Shown piece by piece: positions 14,162 through 22,032 of a DNA stretch of 22,124 bases. The notes under the pieces were generated by a model. It did not search any database, was not told the DNA's origin, and saw only the letters and a list, made by a program, of their open reading frames with translations. A program made the position numbers and the translations under genes. Location of the stretch: contig CALPMR020000016.1 in NCBI GenBank assembly GCA_943324725.2, forward strand, positions 1 through 22,124. The letters run 5' to 3'. This stretch comes from Bordetella parapertussis (GTDB taxonomy: Bacteria > Cyanobacteriota > Cyanobacteriia > PCC-6307 > Cyanobiaceae). Numbering within the stretch: the first letter of the stretch is position 1; every line of letters starts with the position of its first letter.

Positions 14162-14608
14162 CTAGGGGGCAACCCTGCGCCGCTCATAGGCGGCAGTGAT
14201 GGAACTTGAATCGGTCTGAACAAACACAAACTCGCCGCCACCCTGGGCGGCATAGATATCGTAGCGATAAACCTGTTTAAGATTGTCCGTAAATGTCACG
14301 CTCCCCGAGCAGTCCGCCTTGATGGCATAGGTACCTGAGTAGCTGCCGCGAACGGTGATGCCATTGAAGTTGCCGGAATAAATCCCGGACATGCCACCAT
14401 TCCCATCAAAATGCTCTCGACCGGCTTGCGCAAAAAGCTGATTTTTATCGGCCGATTTTCCCATAACAATTCCATCCTGGGCATACAGGTAATCGCCTTT
14501 GATGGTTGCCGTCGAACACTGATCACCAGCGCTGGCCGGAGCGCCAACAAGCGTGGGCCCAGAAAGTGCCAGAGCAAAACAAAGAAGCAACGAATTTCGC
14601 TTGCCCAC
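14162..14608 (-). CDS. Small secreted protein of unknown function
   Basis: The 148-residue product starts with GTG and has a clear signal peptide: basic MGKRNS, a hydrophobic core LLLCFALALSGPTL and an APASA cleavage site after about residue 27. The mature 121 residues are Gly/Ser/Tyr-rich and look all-beta, with a recurring pattern (FDGNGGMSGIYSGNFNG at 67-83, GSYSGTYAIKADCSGSVTF at 88-106) and two cysteines, Cys31 and Cys100, that could form a disulfide. Similar small secreted beta proteins occur widely in bacteria without known function. Its base composition is AT-richer than the neighbours, and it sits between a transposase remnant and a gene fragment, so recent acquisition is likely. Confidence 0.7.
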   Translation of the reverse strand: MGKRNSLLLCFALALSGPTLVGAPASAGDQCSTATIKGDYLYAQDGIVMGKSADKNQLFAQAGREHFDGNGGMSGIYSGNFNGITVRGSYSGTYAIKADCSGSVTFTDNLKQVYRYDIYAAQGGGEFVFVQTDSSSITAAYERRRVAP

Positions 14609-14686
14609 CAGATGCCGCCAAGATATTGAAAGATTAATTTAACAGCAAAGAGTGCGCCATGGATTGCGAGCAGCGCTTTGTTGCTC

Positions 14687-14803
14687 TTATTGATATGGCC
14701 AGACTTTCAGTCGCCCCACCAGCTGGGAGCTCGGGGAGCGCGCCAGCCACATGAGGCCAGGGCCCTGGAATCGCTCCACGTAGCCTTCGCCCTGGATCCG
14801 TCT
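14687..14803 (-). pseudogene. Possible C-terminal fragment of an AIM24-family gene
   Basis: In the 211-bp gap before glmM the minus strand encodes 38 residues ending in a TAA. The segment GEGYVERFQGPGLMWLARSP resembles the C-terminal strand pair of AIM24/TIGR00266-type proteins, which typically carry a GEG-FV-FxGPG pattern. The rest of such a gene is absent because glmM starts at 14820 on the other strand. The match is short and by eye. Confidence 0.3.
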
Positions 14804-14819
14804 GGACGGGGGACGTGCG

Positions 14820-16298
14820 ATGAGCGAGGGAGGCGACGTGGGCAGCAGCAGCAGCGTGGGCACAACAGTCAGCCAGCCCATCGAGGCCAGCCCTGAGGGC
14901 CAGGCCGGTAGGGAGGCGAAGGTCGCCTCGCCGCTTGGAGCCAGCCTCGGAGCGGCCGTGGCCGGCTTCGGCACCGATGGCATCCGCGGTCGCGTCGGCA
15001 CGGCGGTGACCCCGGCGTTGGCGCTGCAGGTGGGCTACTGGTGCGGTCTGGTGCTGCCGGCGGCAGGGCCGGTGCTGATCGGCACGGATTCGCGCAGCAG
15101 TGGGCCGATGCTGGTGGCGGCGCTCACCGCCGGGCTGACGGCCGCCGGCCGCGAGGTCTGGCAGATCGGTCTTTGCCCGACGCCGGCGGTGGCCGGCACG
15201 ATCCGACGCCTGAAGGCGGCCGGTGGCCTGATGGTGTCCGCCAGCCACAATCCGCCCCACGACAACGGCATCAAGGTGTTCGGTGCCTGCGGCGCCAAGT
15301 TGCAGCGTGAGCAGCAGCAGGCGATTGAGGCCGGACTGCGGGGCCACACCCAGGCACCGGCCTTCGATGGCCAGGGCACCGCCCATCAGCGTCATGACTT
15401 GCTGGATTCCTATCGCCACTCGCTGCTGGAGAGCACGAAGGGCCGCAGGCTTGATGGGGTCAAGGTGGTGCTCGATCTCTGCTGGGGCTCGGCCACGGCC
15501 TGCGGCGAGGAGGTGTTCCGGGAGCTGGGCGCTGATCTCACCGTGCTGCACGGCCAGCCCGATGGCTCACGGATCAATCAAGGCTGCGGCAGCACCCACC
15601 TGGAGCCCCTCAGGCAGGCGGTGCTGGAGCAGCAGGCGGCGATGGGATTCGGCTTTGATGGCGATGCCGATCGGGTGCTGGCGGTGGACGGACGCGGCCG
15701 CATCATCGATGGCGATCAGATTCTCTATCTCTGGGGCACGGCCCTGAGGGAGGCGGGAGAGCTACCCGACAACCGCATCGTCGCCACGGTGATGTCGAAT
15801 CTGGGCTTCGAGAAGGCCTGGACCGAATCCGGAGGGCTGCTGGAGCGCACGGCCGTGGGAGACCAGTACGTGCATGCGGCGATGCAGACGCTGGGGGCGG
15901 GCCTGGGAGGAGAGCAGTCCGGCCACATCCTCTCAGCCGAACACGGCATGAGCGGCGACGGATTGCTCACGGCCCTGCAGGTGGCCACCCTGGTGCACAG
16001 CCGCGGCCAGAATCTGGCCGAATGGATGGACAGCAGCTGGCAGTCCTATCCCCAGAAGCTCGTCAACATCACCGTGCCCGATCGGCAGAAACGCACCCAG
16101 TGGCAACAGTGCGAATCCCTGCTCCAGGCGGTCGAGCAGGCCGAAGCCGCCATGGCCGGCCATGGCCGGGTGCTGGTGCGCGCCAGCGGCACTGAACCGT
16201 TGTTGCGGGTGATGGTGGAGGCGGCGGAACAGCAACAGGTGGATCACTGGTGCACCCTGCTGGCCGAGGCGGCGGAGCGGGGGTTGAATGGGGGGTGA
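14820..16298 (+). CDS. glmM: Phosphoglucosamine mutase
   Basis: GlmM interconverts glucosamine-6-phosphate and glucosamine-1-phosphate on the route to UDP-GlcNAc for peptidoglycan and lipopolysaccharide. The 492-residue product begins with a roughly 48-residue Ser/Gly/Ala-rich extension, then FGTDGIRGRVG (50-60). Active-site features are VSASHNPPHDNG (139-150), with phosphorylated Ser142, the metal loop FDGDADR (279-285) with Asp280, 282 and 284, the sugar loop GGEQSGH, and the phosphate-binding RASGTEPLLRVM near the C-terminus. The N-terminal extension is not conserved in the family, and a later start is possible, but no good ATG lies between 14820 and the conserved block. Confidence 0.94.
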   Translation: MSEGGDVGSSSSVGTTVSQPIEASPEGQAGREAKVASPLGASLGAAVAGFGTDGIRGRVGTAVTPALALQVGYWCGLVLPAAGPVLIGTDSRSSGPMLVAALTAGLTAAGREVWQIGLCPTPAVAGTIRRLKAAGGLMVSASHNPPHDNGIKVFGACGAKLQREQQQAIEAGLRGHTQAPAFDGQGTAHQRHDLLDSYRHSLLESTKGRRLDGVKVVLDLCWGSATACGEEVFRELGADLTVLHGQPDGSRINQGCGSTHLEPLRQAVLEQQAAMGFGFDGDADRVLAVDGRGRIIDGDQILYLWGTALREAGELPDNRIVATVMSNLGFEKAWTESGGLLERTAVGDQYVHAAMQTLGAGLGGEQSGHILSAEHGMSGDGLLTALQVATLVHSRGQNLAEWMDSSWQSYPQKLVNITVPDRQKRTQWQQCESLLQAVEQAEAAMAGHGRVLVRASGTEPLLRVMVEAAEQQQVDHWCTLLAEAAERGLNGG

Positions 16299-16543
16299 AC
16301 AGTCCAAACCATGGGCGAGACAGGCTCGCTGAGGAGTTCAGACCCCGGCGATCCATTCAATCCTTCGCAACCACCCCTGGAGCCCCACCGACTCCCCAGA
16401 TTGCGCCACAACCGCTATCGCCATGACCGCCACACCAGAAACGTAGCAACGGCTTGGAGCGCGACGACTGGCATGACCATTCACGACAAAACCTGGCAAG
16501 CCGATCATGGCCGGACTAGATTGTTGGCGATTTATTGGCCACA
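16299..16543. other. Intergenic region upstream of the sulfatase gene
   Basis: This 245-bp region holds no supported gene. Composition shifts from GC-rich near glmM to AT-richer near 16500. A TAGATT hexamer at 16517-16522, 21 bp before the sulfatase ATG, is a plausible -10, with only a weak -35 candidate (TGGCAA, 16494-16499) at 17-bp spacing. No Shine-Dalgarno sequence is visible before the ATG. Confidence 0.4.
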
Positions 16544-19285
16544 ATGAGACAAGCCGCCAAGACAAACGACATCGCCTTGTCGAGCCTTGACAAAAGCGGA
16601 CGAGCCCAAGCCCTTGCCAAAGCGAAAGACGGATCCAGAAGCGTTAATACAACTGAGACGAAAGCAGCGGCATACGATGACAAAACGCCCCAGGGAGAGA
16701 TTGGCCATGCCCACATGCATGCTGCCAGCAACTTCTCTGCGTATTCCTATCCAGAAAAGAGATTAGCCCTGGGTATGGTCGCTGGTCATTCCAGTAAAGC
16801 CATAGAAAGCGGCCATCAGCTTGAAGGCTCGAGAGAAAAATTTTCATCAATTGAACTGGCGCCGACTGTTCATCACCAAGCTCTGACATCAACAATAATA
16901 TTGTCCCCGCATGGCAAGGAGCCCGCAACATTCTCCAAGCCCAATCGGAAAGGCCAAGCATCGGGCCATCAGGCCGAGATCCTGTCGCTTGCGGCTTCGA
17001 CTCCCTCTGACCTCGCGACGCTGAAAACAGACGCCAACAGTGCCGGCAAAACCTGGACAGCAGGATTCCAGCGCAACGGCTCGCCATGGGCAGCAACCTC
17101 AACGGATCAAGCGAAAGCCACGAGAACACCTTTCAACAGTGGCAACCAAGCTTCTCAAGCAACATCCGACGATGCAGACAAGATAAATGATAAAGATTTG
17201 GCTCATAAGTACAGCATGGCCAGGGGAAGGTTTGAGCCAAGTGAACCCAGATCATCCCTCCACCCTCCAGAGCTGTGCCACGGACCCAGGCCAGTCGGTC
17301 ACGACGATGACGAGGACCACAAGCCAAAGCCCGCTCACGAAGCCGAAGCGCCGAAGAATATCATTATTTTCATACGAGATCAGGTCAAGCCCGAAGACCT
17401 CTGGTTGCCTCGAGACTGGGGGAAAAGTCATTTACCCAATCAGCAATGGCTAAAAGACAATGGGCTTTCTTTTAGCAATGCTTGCACAAACTCGGCCATG
17501 TGCTCGGCCGCCAGATCAACTTTCTTTACCAGTAAATTTCCAGCACAACACGAAGTCAAGCTGGTTTTATCAGACATTCAAAATCCCATTCTCGATGTGC
17601 AGACTCAGCTCAATCCTGACCTGCCAAATCTCGCGACTGTACTCAAGGGGCAAGGTTACGATGTTGGCTTCATTGGCAAAGCGCATCTGAGCAAGACTTT
17701 CACGCGCAACGATGGAGAAACGGTTTATCAAGACCTCAAAGCCTATGGCTTTGATGATTGGCAGGGCCCGGATGCTGGCCAAGACATGGAGATACAAAAT
17801 GCCGGTGGGGGCTATGCAGACAATGATGGCAATTATACGAAGCAGGCTGTTGATTGGATCACCAACAGAGCATCTTCTGACTCATCAAAGCCGTTTTGTC
17901 TGGTCGTTTCGCTGATCAACCCTCACGACGTCCTGTCCTACCCTCTGACCTACAAAGACTTTGGCTACGACGAGAGCTGGCTTCAGGGTGACATCAAAGA
18001 CCTGCCGCCGACGGTGAATGAGATTCTGGCCAAGAATTACAAGCCCGCCGTGCAGACCCAGTGGAACATTGCACAGCAATTTGCCCAGCCATTATTCACA
18101 GACCAGGAAAAGCTCAATTATATTAATTTTTACGGAAACTTGATGATAGATGTCGACAGCAAGATGGGTGAGATTCTGAAGGCATTGGGCAAGACGGATA
18201 ATCCATCCACGTATTCAGAATTGCTCAAGGACACAATGATCGTGAGCACCTCAGACCATGGTGAGATGGGCCTCAGCCATGGTGGACTGGTTCAGAAAAT
18301 GGAAGTCGCCTACGACGAAGCCTTGAAGGTTCCAATGGTCTGGTCCAATCCTGAATACTTTAAAGGCGGACAGGAAACTGATGCCCTGGTTTCTCATGTC
18401 GACTTCCTGCCAACTCTGGTCAATTTCCTGGGATTCGATCCCGCCTACATCAAGGCGCAGGACTTCAGAGGAGTAGACTATTCCAAGATAGTTAACTACG
18501 CCCATTCGCACGACAACATGGCGAAAGCGCCGAACGTGCAGGAGAATTTGCTTTATACTTATGATGACATCTATGCAGGCCAAGACCCTGCGCTGTCGGC
18601 CAACGGCGACTACGTGCATGGCCTATTTCCAGCAGCCAATCGCATTGAAGCCATACGGTCAAAAGATTTCAAACTGGTCCGCTACTACTCAGGCGACAAA
18701 GCTTATATCCCTGCCAACTGGGACGAAGAGTTTTATGATTTGCGCAAAACTGGCGGTGATTACTACCCAGACAAAGACCCTATAACCGGAGAGCTGAATA
18801 TCTTCAACGACGCGCCTCTGGAACTTGTCAATCTCACGCCGAGGGCAGATGCCCAGCGGGTTCTGGACGGAAAGCAAGCAGTTGCCAGTCCGTTTCAAGT
18901 AGAAGCCTACAGGAAAATGTCGTTATTGCTTGACCAACAGATAGCGGATCGACTTGATCCACTCACGAAGCAACCAGCGGTGGCCCCGAGCATTTTTGTG
19001 TATCAAGGTGGCTCCATGGAAGGATCCGTCTACCAAGATGGCGACCAGGTCAGTCGGTTGATCCAAGAACAAGGCAGCCAGACTCTTGAACTGGCTTTCA
19101 ACACGAGAACACACCAAAGTTATGATATTGTTTACAAGAGTGATGCAGGTGCTCCTGCCACCCTGCTGTCTGGCATTGTTGGAACGAATGGACCTGTATA
19201 TGAATACCTCAATGGCTTGCCCTTGGGCCTGAATTTAGCCGATATCGGAATTAAATGGGAACATGGCATTGTGCCGCTGGCCTAG
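16544..19285 (+). CDS. Type I sulfatase-family hydrolase with long unrecognised N-terminal region
   Basis: The 913-residue product (ATG at 16544) has a sulfatase/alkaline-phosphatase-fold domain from about residue 270 to 800, predicted to hydrolyse sulfate (or phosphonate/phosphate) esters. It shows NIIIFIRDQ, with Asp279-Gln280 as metal ligands; CSAARSTFFTSKFPAQHEV at 320-338, with Cys320 as formylglycine candidate and Arg324; GKAHL (Lys379, His381); NPHD (His461); and STSDHGEMGLSHGG with Asp571 and His572, then Lys585. The maturation motif is CxAxR instead of the usual CxPSR. Residues 1-240 are Ser/Ala/Lys/His-rich and match nothing I know; a HDDDEDHKPKPAHEAEAPK linker follows. About 100 residues after the catalytic domain may be another domain. 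No signal peptide is seen. Codon use and base composition are markedly less GC-rich than glmM or the MCE genes, suggesting transfer. Confidence 0.85.
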   Translation: MRQAAKTNDIALSSLDKSGRAQALAKAKDGSRSVNTTETKAAAYDDKTPQGEIGHAHMHAASNFSAYSYPEKRLALGMVAGHSSKAIESGHQLEGSREKFSSIELAPTVHHQALTSTIILSPHGKEPATFSKPNRKGQASGHQAEILSLAASTPSDLATLKTDANSAGKTWTAGFQRNGSPWAATSTDQAKATRTPFNSGNQASQATSDDADKINDKDLAHKYSMARGRFEPSEPRSSLHPPELCHGPRPVGHDDDEDHKPKPAHEAEAPKNIIIFIRDQVKPEDLWLPRDWGKSHLPNQQWLKDNGLSFSNACTNSAMCSAARSTFFTSKFPAQHEVKLVLSDIQNPILDVQTQLNPDLPNLATVLKGQGYDVGFIGKAHLSKTFTRNDGETVYQDLKAYGFDDWQGPDAGQDMEIQNAGGGYADNDGNYTKQAVDWITNRASSDSSKPFCLVVSLINPHDVLSYPLTYKDFGYDESWLQGDIKDLPPTVNEILAKNYKPAVQTQWNIAQQFAQPLFTDQEKLNYINFYGNLMIDVDSKMGEILKALGKTDNPSTYSELLKDTMIVSTSDHGEMGLSHGGLVQKMEVAYDEALKVPMVWSNPEYFKGGQETDALVSHVDFLPTLVNFLGFDPAYIKAQDFRGVDYSKIVNYAHSHDNMAKAPNVQENLLYTYDDIYAGQDPALSANGDYVHGLFPAANRIEAIRSKDFKLVRYYSGDKAYIPANWDEEFYDLRKTGGDYYPDKDPITGELNIFNDAPLELVNLTPRADAQRVLDGKQAVASPFQVEAYRKMSLLLDQQIADRLDPLTKQPAVAPSIFVYQGGSMEGSVYQDGDQVSRLIQEQGSQTLELAFNTRTHQSYDIVYKSDAGAPATLLSGIVGTNGPVYEYLNGLPLGLNLADIGIKWEHGIVPLA

Positions 19286-19286
19286 A

Positions 19287-19619
19287 CTAGTATTCGTAGT
19301 AATCAATATCCACGACGCTTGCCGAGAGTTGGTATTGGATGTGATTCAGCGTTCTCCTGGCAACAAAGGCGTTGTCCATTTCAAACTGCCAAAATTCCGC
19401 CAGCTTTTTGCACTGGGATTGAATGACATCTTGCTCTGACAAACTGAATCCATACTCGCTGGCAACAGCCAGCACTTTTGCCAAATCAACGTCAAGAGGC
19501 AGATGTTCGCTGCCCCAGAGGTCAATGGAGCAATCGGCAAGACGGGACTGGATCTCGAGGCTCTGTCGGGCTAATTGAATGAATGATTCTACGCTGTTCT
19601 CTGGATCCATTTCATTCAT
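19287..19619 (-). CDS. Nif11-like small protein
   Basis: The 110-residue product, from the ATG at 19619, resembles Nif11-domain proteins, a family expanded in picocyanobacteria and related to leader peptides of ribosomally made natural products. The pattern is SVESFIQLARQSLEIQSRL at 9-27, a short insert (LWGSEHLPLD) and DLAKVLAVASEYGFSLSEQDV at 45-65, the typical A-xx-GF-xS-xx-(E/D)(L/V) helix end. No GG or GA cleavage site or Cys/Ser/Thr-rich core follows; the C-terminus is instead helical and ends DIDYYEY, so it is probably not a simple precursor. Its stop is one base from the stop of the convergent sulfatase gene and its composition is similarly AT-rich, so the two may have arrived together. 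The longer open frame upstream is not protein-like. Confidence 0.6.
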   Translation of the reverse strand: MNEMDPENSVESFIQLARQSLEIQSRLADCSIDLWGSEHLPLDVDLAKVLAVASEYGFSLSEQDVIQSQCKKLAEFWQFEMDNAFVARRTLNHIQYQLSASVVDIDYYEY

Positions 19620-20132
19620 TTTGACAGCAGTGTCAGGTCTGATCCGATCAGGGGCTCCCTGCCGCTGAAGGGTCATGCAGGGGCCAGGCTTGCGAGCTGG
19701 GGGGCGTGGCGGCACCCCGATCCTACGGATCAGCAGAATAGCTGGCCTGCTGCGGAGGACTCGTCGCCTCCAATCACCGTCCTGGCGAAGGCTGGGTCGG
19801 TCCATGCATCTGGATGGAGCCCCACCTCCAAGCCGCCGGGATGGGCTGTTTACAGCCCAGGAGCGGGGATTGCACGTCCTGGCCAACTCCTGCGCCACAG
19901 GTGCATGGGTGCAGCATTCTGCAGAGCAATCGGCAGGGTCGAACCTGGATCCAGAACGCTGCGCGACACTCCGCTTCGGACGCCCCCTGTTCGACACCTG
20001 ATCCAGGTGCCAAGCCTGCAACACGACACCACGCCAAGAGGGTGCACCGCCAGGCACCGCAGACTCTGCGGCCTCGCCACAAGAGGGCCTGATCGACGCT
20101 GTGGACCCTGAAGCTCGCCTGGACGACCCTGG
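19620..20132. other. Gap between the Nif11-like gene and the mlaD-like gene
   Basis: No gene is supported in these 513 bp; open frames on both strands have skewed Arg/Pro/Cys composition and no domains. The left edge carries the Nif11-like promoter region. A 15-bp palindrome, CCGCAGA-C-TCTGCGG, lies at 20057-20071, 61 bp beyond the mlaD-like stop codon; with a one-base centre it is more likely a protein-binding site or chance than a terminator hairpin. Nothing else stands out. Confidence 0.5.
19622..19635. promoter_or_regulatory. Short dyad just upstream of the Nif11-like start
   Basis: TGACA-GCAG-TGTCA (5-bp arms, 4-bp centre) ends two bases before the ATG of the Nif11-like gene, overlapping where a ribosome-binding site would be. 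It could be an operator or a small leader hairpin; chance occurrence is quite possible. Confidence 0.2.
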
Positions 20133-21170
20133 CTAGGGACGGGAGAGGCCGGGAGCCGGGTTATTGGAGCGCGGCGCCAGCCGGCTGGAGGGGGGCTGGT
20201 TATGGGCCTGCTCGCGCTCCTGGCGATGGCGATCGTCCCGCTCCTTGGCCGCTTCGGTCTGGGCTGGGTAGAGCTCCCCGAAAAACTTGCCGAGTCCCAC
20301 GGAGACGCTGCGAATCCCGTCCATGAACTTGGGATCGTCGGTGAGCTTGCGCACATCCCCCCCCACCGCACTCCAGCGATCGGTGAGCTGCTTGGCATTG
20401 GTGAGGGTGGCCTGCAGATCGGCCACGGTTCTGGGGCTGTCGAGGGCGGCGGTGAGATTCTTGATGTGCCGGGTGGCCTTGGCGGTATCGACGCTGGCGG
20501 TGTTGATGTTGGTGAGGATCGGATCGATCTTGGTGGCCGAACGGTTCAACTGCTTCACCAGCACCTGGGCATCCTGAAGGAACACCTGACCATCTTTGGT
20601 GAGCTTCTTGGTCTCATCAGCGGTGGCTTCGAAGCTGACGGTGGCGGCCACCAGCTTGGCCACGAGCTTCTCGCTGTCGGCCTGATTGAGCATCTTCTGC
20701 ACCGTTTCCGTCACCGAGGTGAGGGTGGCCGAGGCCACCCCCTGCACCAGGCCGTTCTGGCAGACCATCCGGCTGTTGTTGCAGCTGCGATCCCGCGGCG
20801 AGGGGCTGTCGGCCGGCAAGGGCTGGCCGGCGCTCATCAGCGAAACCTGGGCATCGCCGCCGAGCAGGGAGCCCGCCCCAACCCTGGCCACCACCGGCCT
20901 GGGCAGGCGCAGGCTGGAATCGCTGATCTCCAGATCGGCCAGCACCGCCTTGTCGGTGACCTTGATCTTGCGGACATTGCCCACCAACACACCGCGATAC
21001 ACCACCGGTGAGCGCTCCGCCAGGCCCGCCGCATCGGCAAAGCTGACATGCATGGTCCAGGTGTTCTGGCTCAGGGACACTCCCTTGAGCCAGAGCCAGA
21101 AGGTGAAGGCGCTGCCGGCAGCAGCGATCAGTGAAAATCCGACCAGAGCCTCGCGGACACTGCGGCGCAT
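20133..21170 (-). CDS. MCE-family (MlaD-like) substrate-binding protein
   Basis: The 345-residue product is a predicted membrane-anchored lipid-binding subunit of an ABC lipid transporter, related to MlaD in Gram-negatives and TGD2 in chloroplasts. A single transmembrane helix at about 9-29 (LVGFSLIAAAGSAFTFWLWL) is followed by an MCE domain at about 38-115, with FADAAGLAERSPVVYRGVLV and GNVRKIKVTD typical of the family. Residues about 140-310 are a helical, Thr/Ala/Lys-rich region likely to form the periplasmic needle, and the tail is polar and basic. A Cys130/Cys137 pair sits in a loop after the MCE domain. The ATG at 21170 lies four bases after the ATPase stop, so the two genes form an operon. 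Confidence 0.87.
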   Translation of the reverse strand: MRRSVREALVGFSLIAAAGSAFTFWLWLKGVSLSQNTWTMHVSFADAAGLAERSPVVYRGVLVGNVRKIKVTDKAVLADLEISDSSLRLPRPVVARVGAGSLLGGDAQVSLMSAGQPLPADSPSPRDRSCNNSRMVCQNGLVQGVASATLTSVTETVQKMLNQADSEKLVAKLVAATVSFEATADETKKLTKDGQVFLQDAQVLVKQLNRSATKIDPILTNINTASVDTAKATRHIKNLTAALDSPRTVADLQATLTNAKQLTDRWSAVGGDVRKLTDDPKFMDGIRSVSVGLGKFFGELYPAQTEAAKERDDRHRQEREQAHNQPPSSRLAPRSNNPAPGLSRP

Positions 21171-21174
21171 GGGC

Positions 21175-22032
21175 TCAGAGCTCCGCCGGCTGCATGGGTC
21201 CGCGCAGACTACCGCTCCGGAACTGCACCACGTAAGGGTTGGTGGTGACCCGGAACTCCTCGAGGCTGCCATTCCAGCGAAAATGGCCGTCGTACAGGAG
21301 CATCACCCGCTCGGCACAGCGCTCGATCGTGCTGATCACGTGGCTCACCACCACCGAGGAGGCATTGGTGAGCTCGGTGGTGCGCACGATCAGGTCCTCC
21401 ACCCGGGTGCAGGCCACCGGATCGAGGCCGGCGGTGGGTTCGTCGAACAGCAGCAGGGGCACGCGGCCGCCGGCCGCTCCCGGATCATCAATCAGGGCCC
21501 GGGCAAAACTGACCCGCTTCTGCATGCCACCGCTGAGTTCGCCGGGCAGCAGCTCATCGATCCCCACCAGCCCCACAGCCTCGAGAGCCAGGCTCACCCG
21601 CTCGCGGATCTCCCGATCACTCAGCTGGCTGAAGCGATAGAGCAGGAAGCCGACGTTCTCGCGCACCGTCAGTGAGGCCAGCAGGGCTGGGTTCTGGAAG
21701 ACCAGGCGCACGTCGGGGGGATGGCGCTGATCGAGGCGCAGGTAGGTCTGCTCGTCCCCGTGGATGCGCAGACTGCCGGCAGACGGCAGCAGCAGGCCGG
21801 AGAGCAGGCGCAGGATCGTGGACTTGCCGGCTCCGGAAGGGCCGATCACGACCAGGCGCTCGCCGGCGAACAGCTCCAGATCAACCGACTCCAGCACCGG
21901 CGGCTTGCTGCCCCAGCGCACCGTGAGCTTCTCCATCTGGGCCACGGCGGCGCCCGGGGCGGTGTCGGCGGAACTGGAAACCAAGAGCAGCAGGGGACGA
22001 CACGGGACGGGAGGCCTGGCCTCCACTCCCAT
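21175..22032 (-). CDS. ABC transporter ATP-binding protein (MlaF/TGD3-like)
   Basis: This 285-residue ATPase would power the lipid transporter whose MCE subunit is the next gene. It has Walker A GPSGAGKST (64-72), Q-loop VFQNPALLASLTVRENVGF, signature LSGGMQKRVSFARAL, Walker B LLLFDEPTAGLDP with the D-loop, and H-loop VVVSHV. The GMQKR signature form is typical of the Mla/TGD ATPases. An ATG at 22032 gives an extra N-terminal stretch of about 30 residues before the conserved AQMEKLTVRWG; translation could begin later, for example at residue 33. A permease subunit (MlaE/TGD1) is expected but is not in the window; it may lie elsewhere. About 90 bp upstream of the start are in the window with no gene visible. 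Confidence 0.9.
   Translation of the reverse strand: MGVEARPPVPCRPLLLLVSSSADTAPGAAVAQMEKLTVRWGSKPPVLESVDLELFAGERLVVIGPSGAGKSTILRLLSGLLLPSAGSLRIHGDEQTYLRLDQRHPPDVRLVFQNPALLASLTVRENVGFLLYRFSQLSDREIRERVSLALEAVGLVGIDELLPGELSGGMQKRVSFARALIDDPGAAGGRVPLLLFDEPTAGLDPVACTRVEDLIVRTTELTNASSVVVSHVISTIERCAERVMLLYDGHFRWNGSLEEFRVTTNPYVVQFRSGSLRGPMQPAEL

Noticed and set aside
14634..15551. 305-codon minus-strand open frame opposite glmM
   Set aside because: It is antisense to the conserved glmM catalytic region; only its downstream neighbour frame at 14687-14803 shows a possible gene fragment.
19675..20001. 108-codon plus-strand open frame between the Nif11-like and mlaD-like genes
   Set aside because: Arg/Gly/Pro-rich with no domain, and overlapping open frames exist on the other strand, so nothing favours coding.
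19817..20057. N-terminal extension of the Nif11-like frame up to 20057
   Set aside because: The extension is Arg/Pro/Cys-rich and unlike the conserved part; the ATG at 19619 begins exactly where Nif11-like sequence starts.
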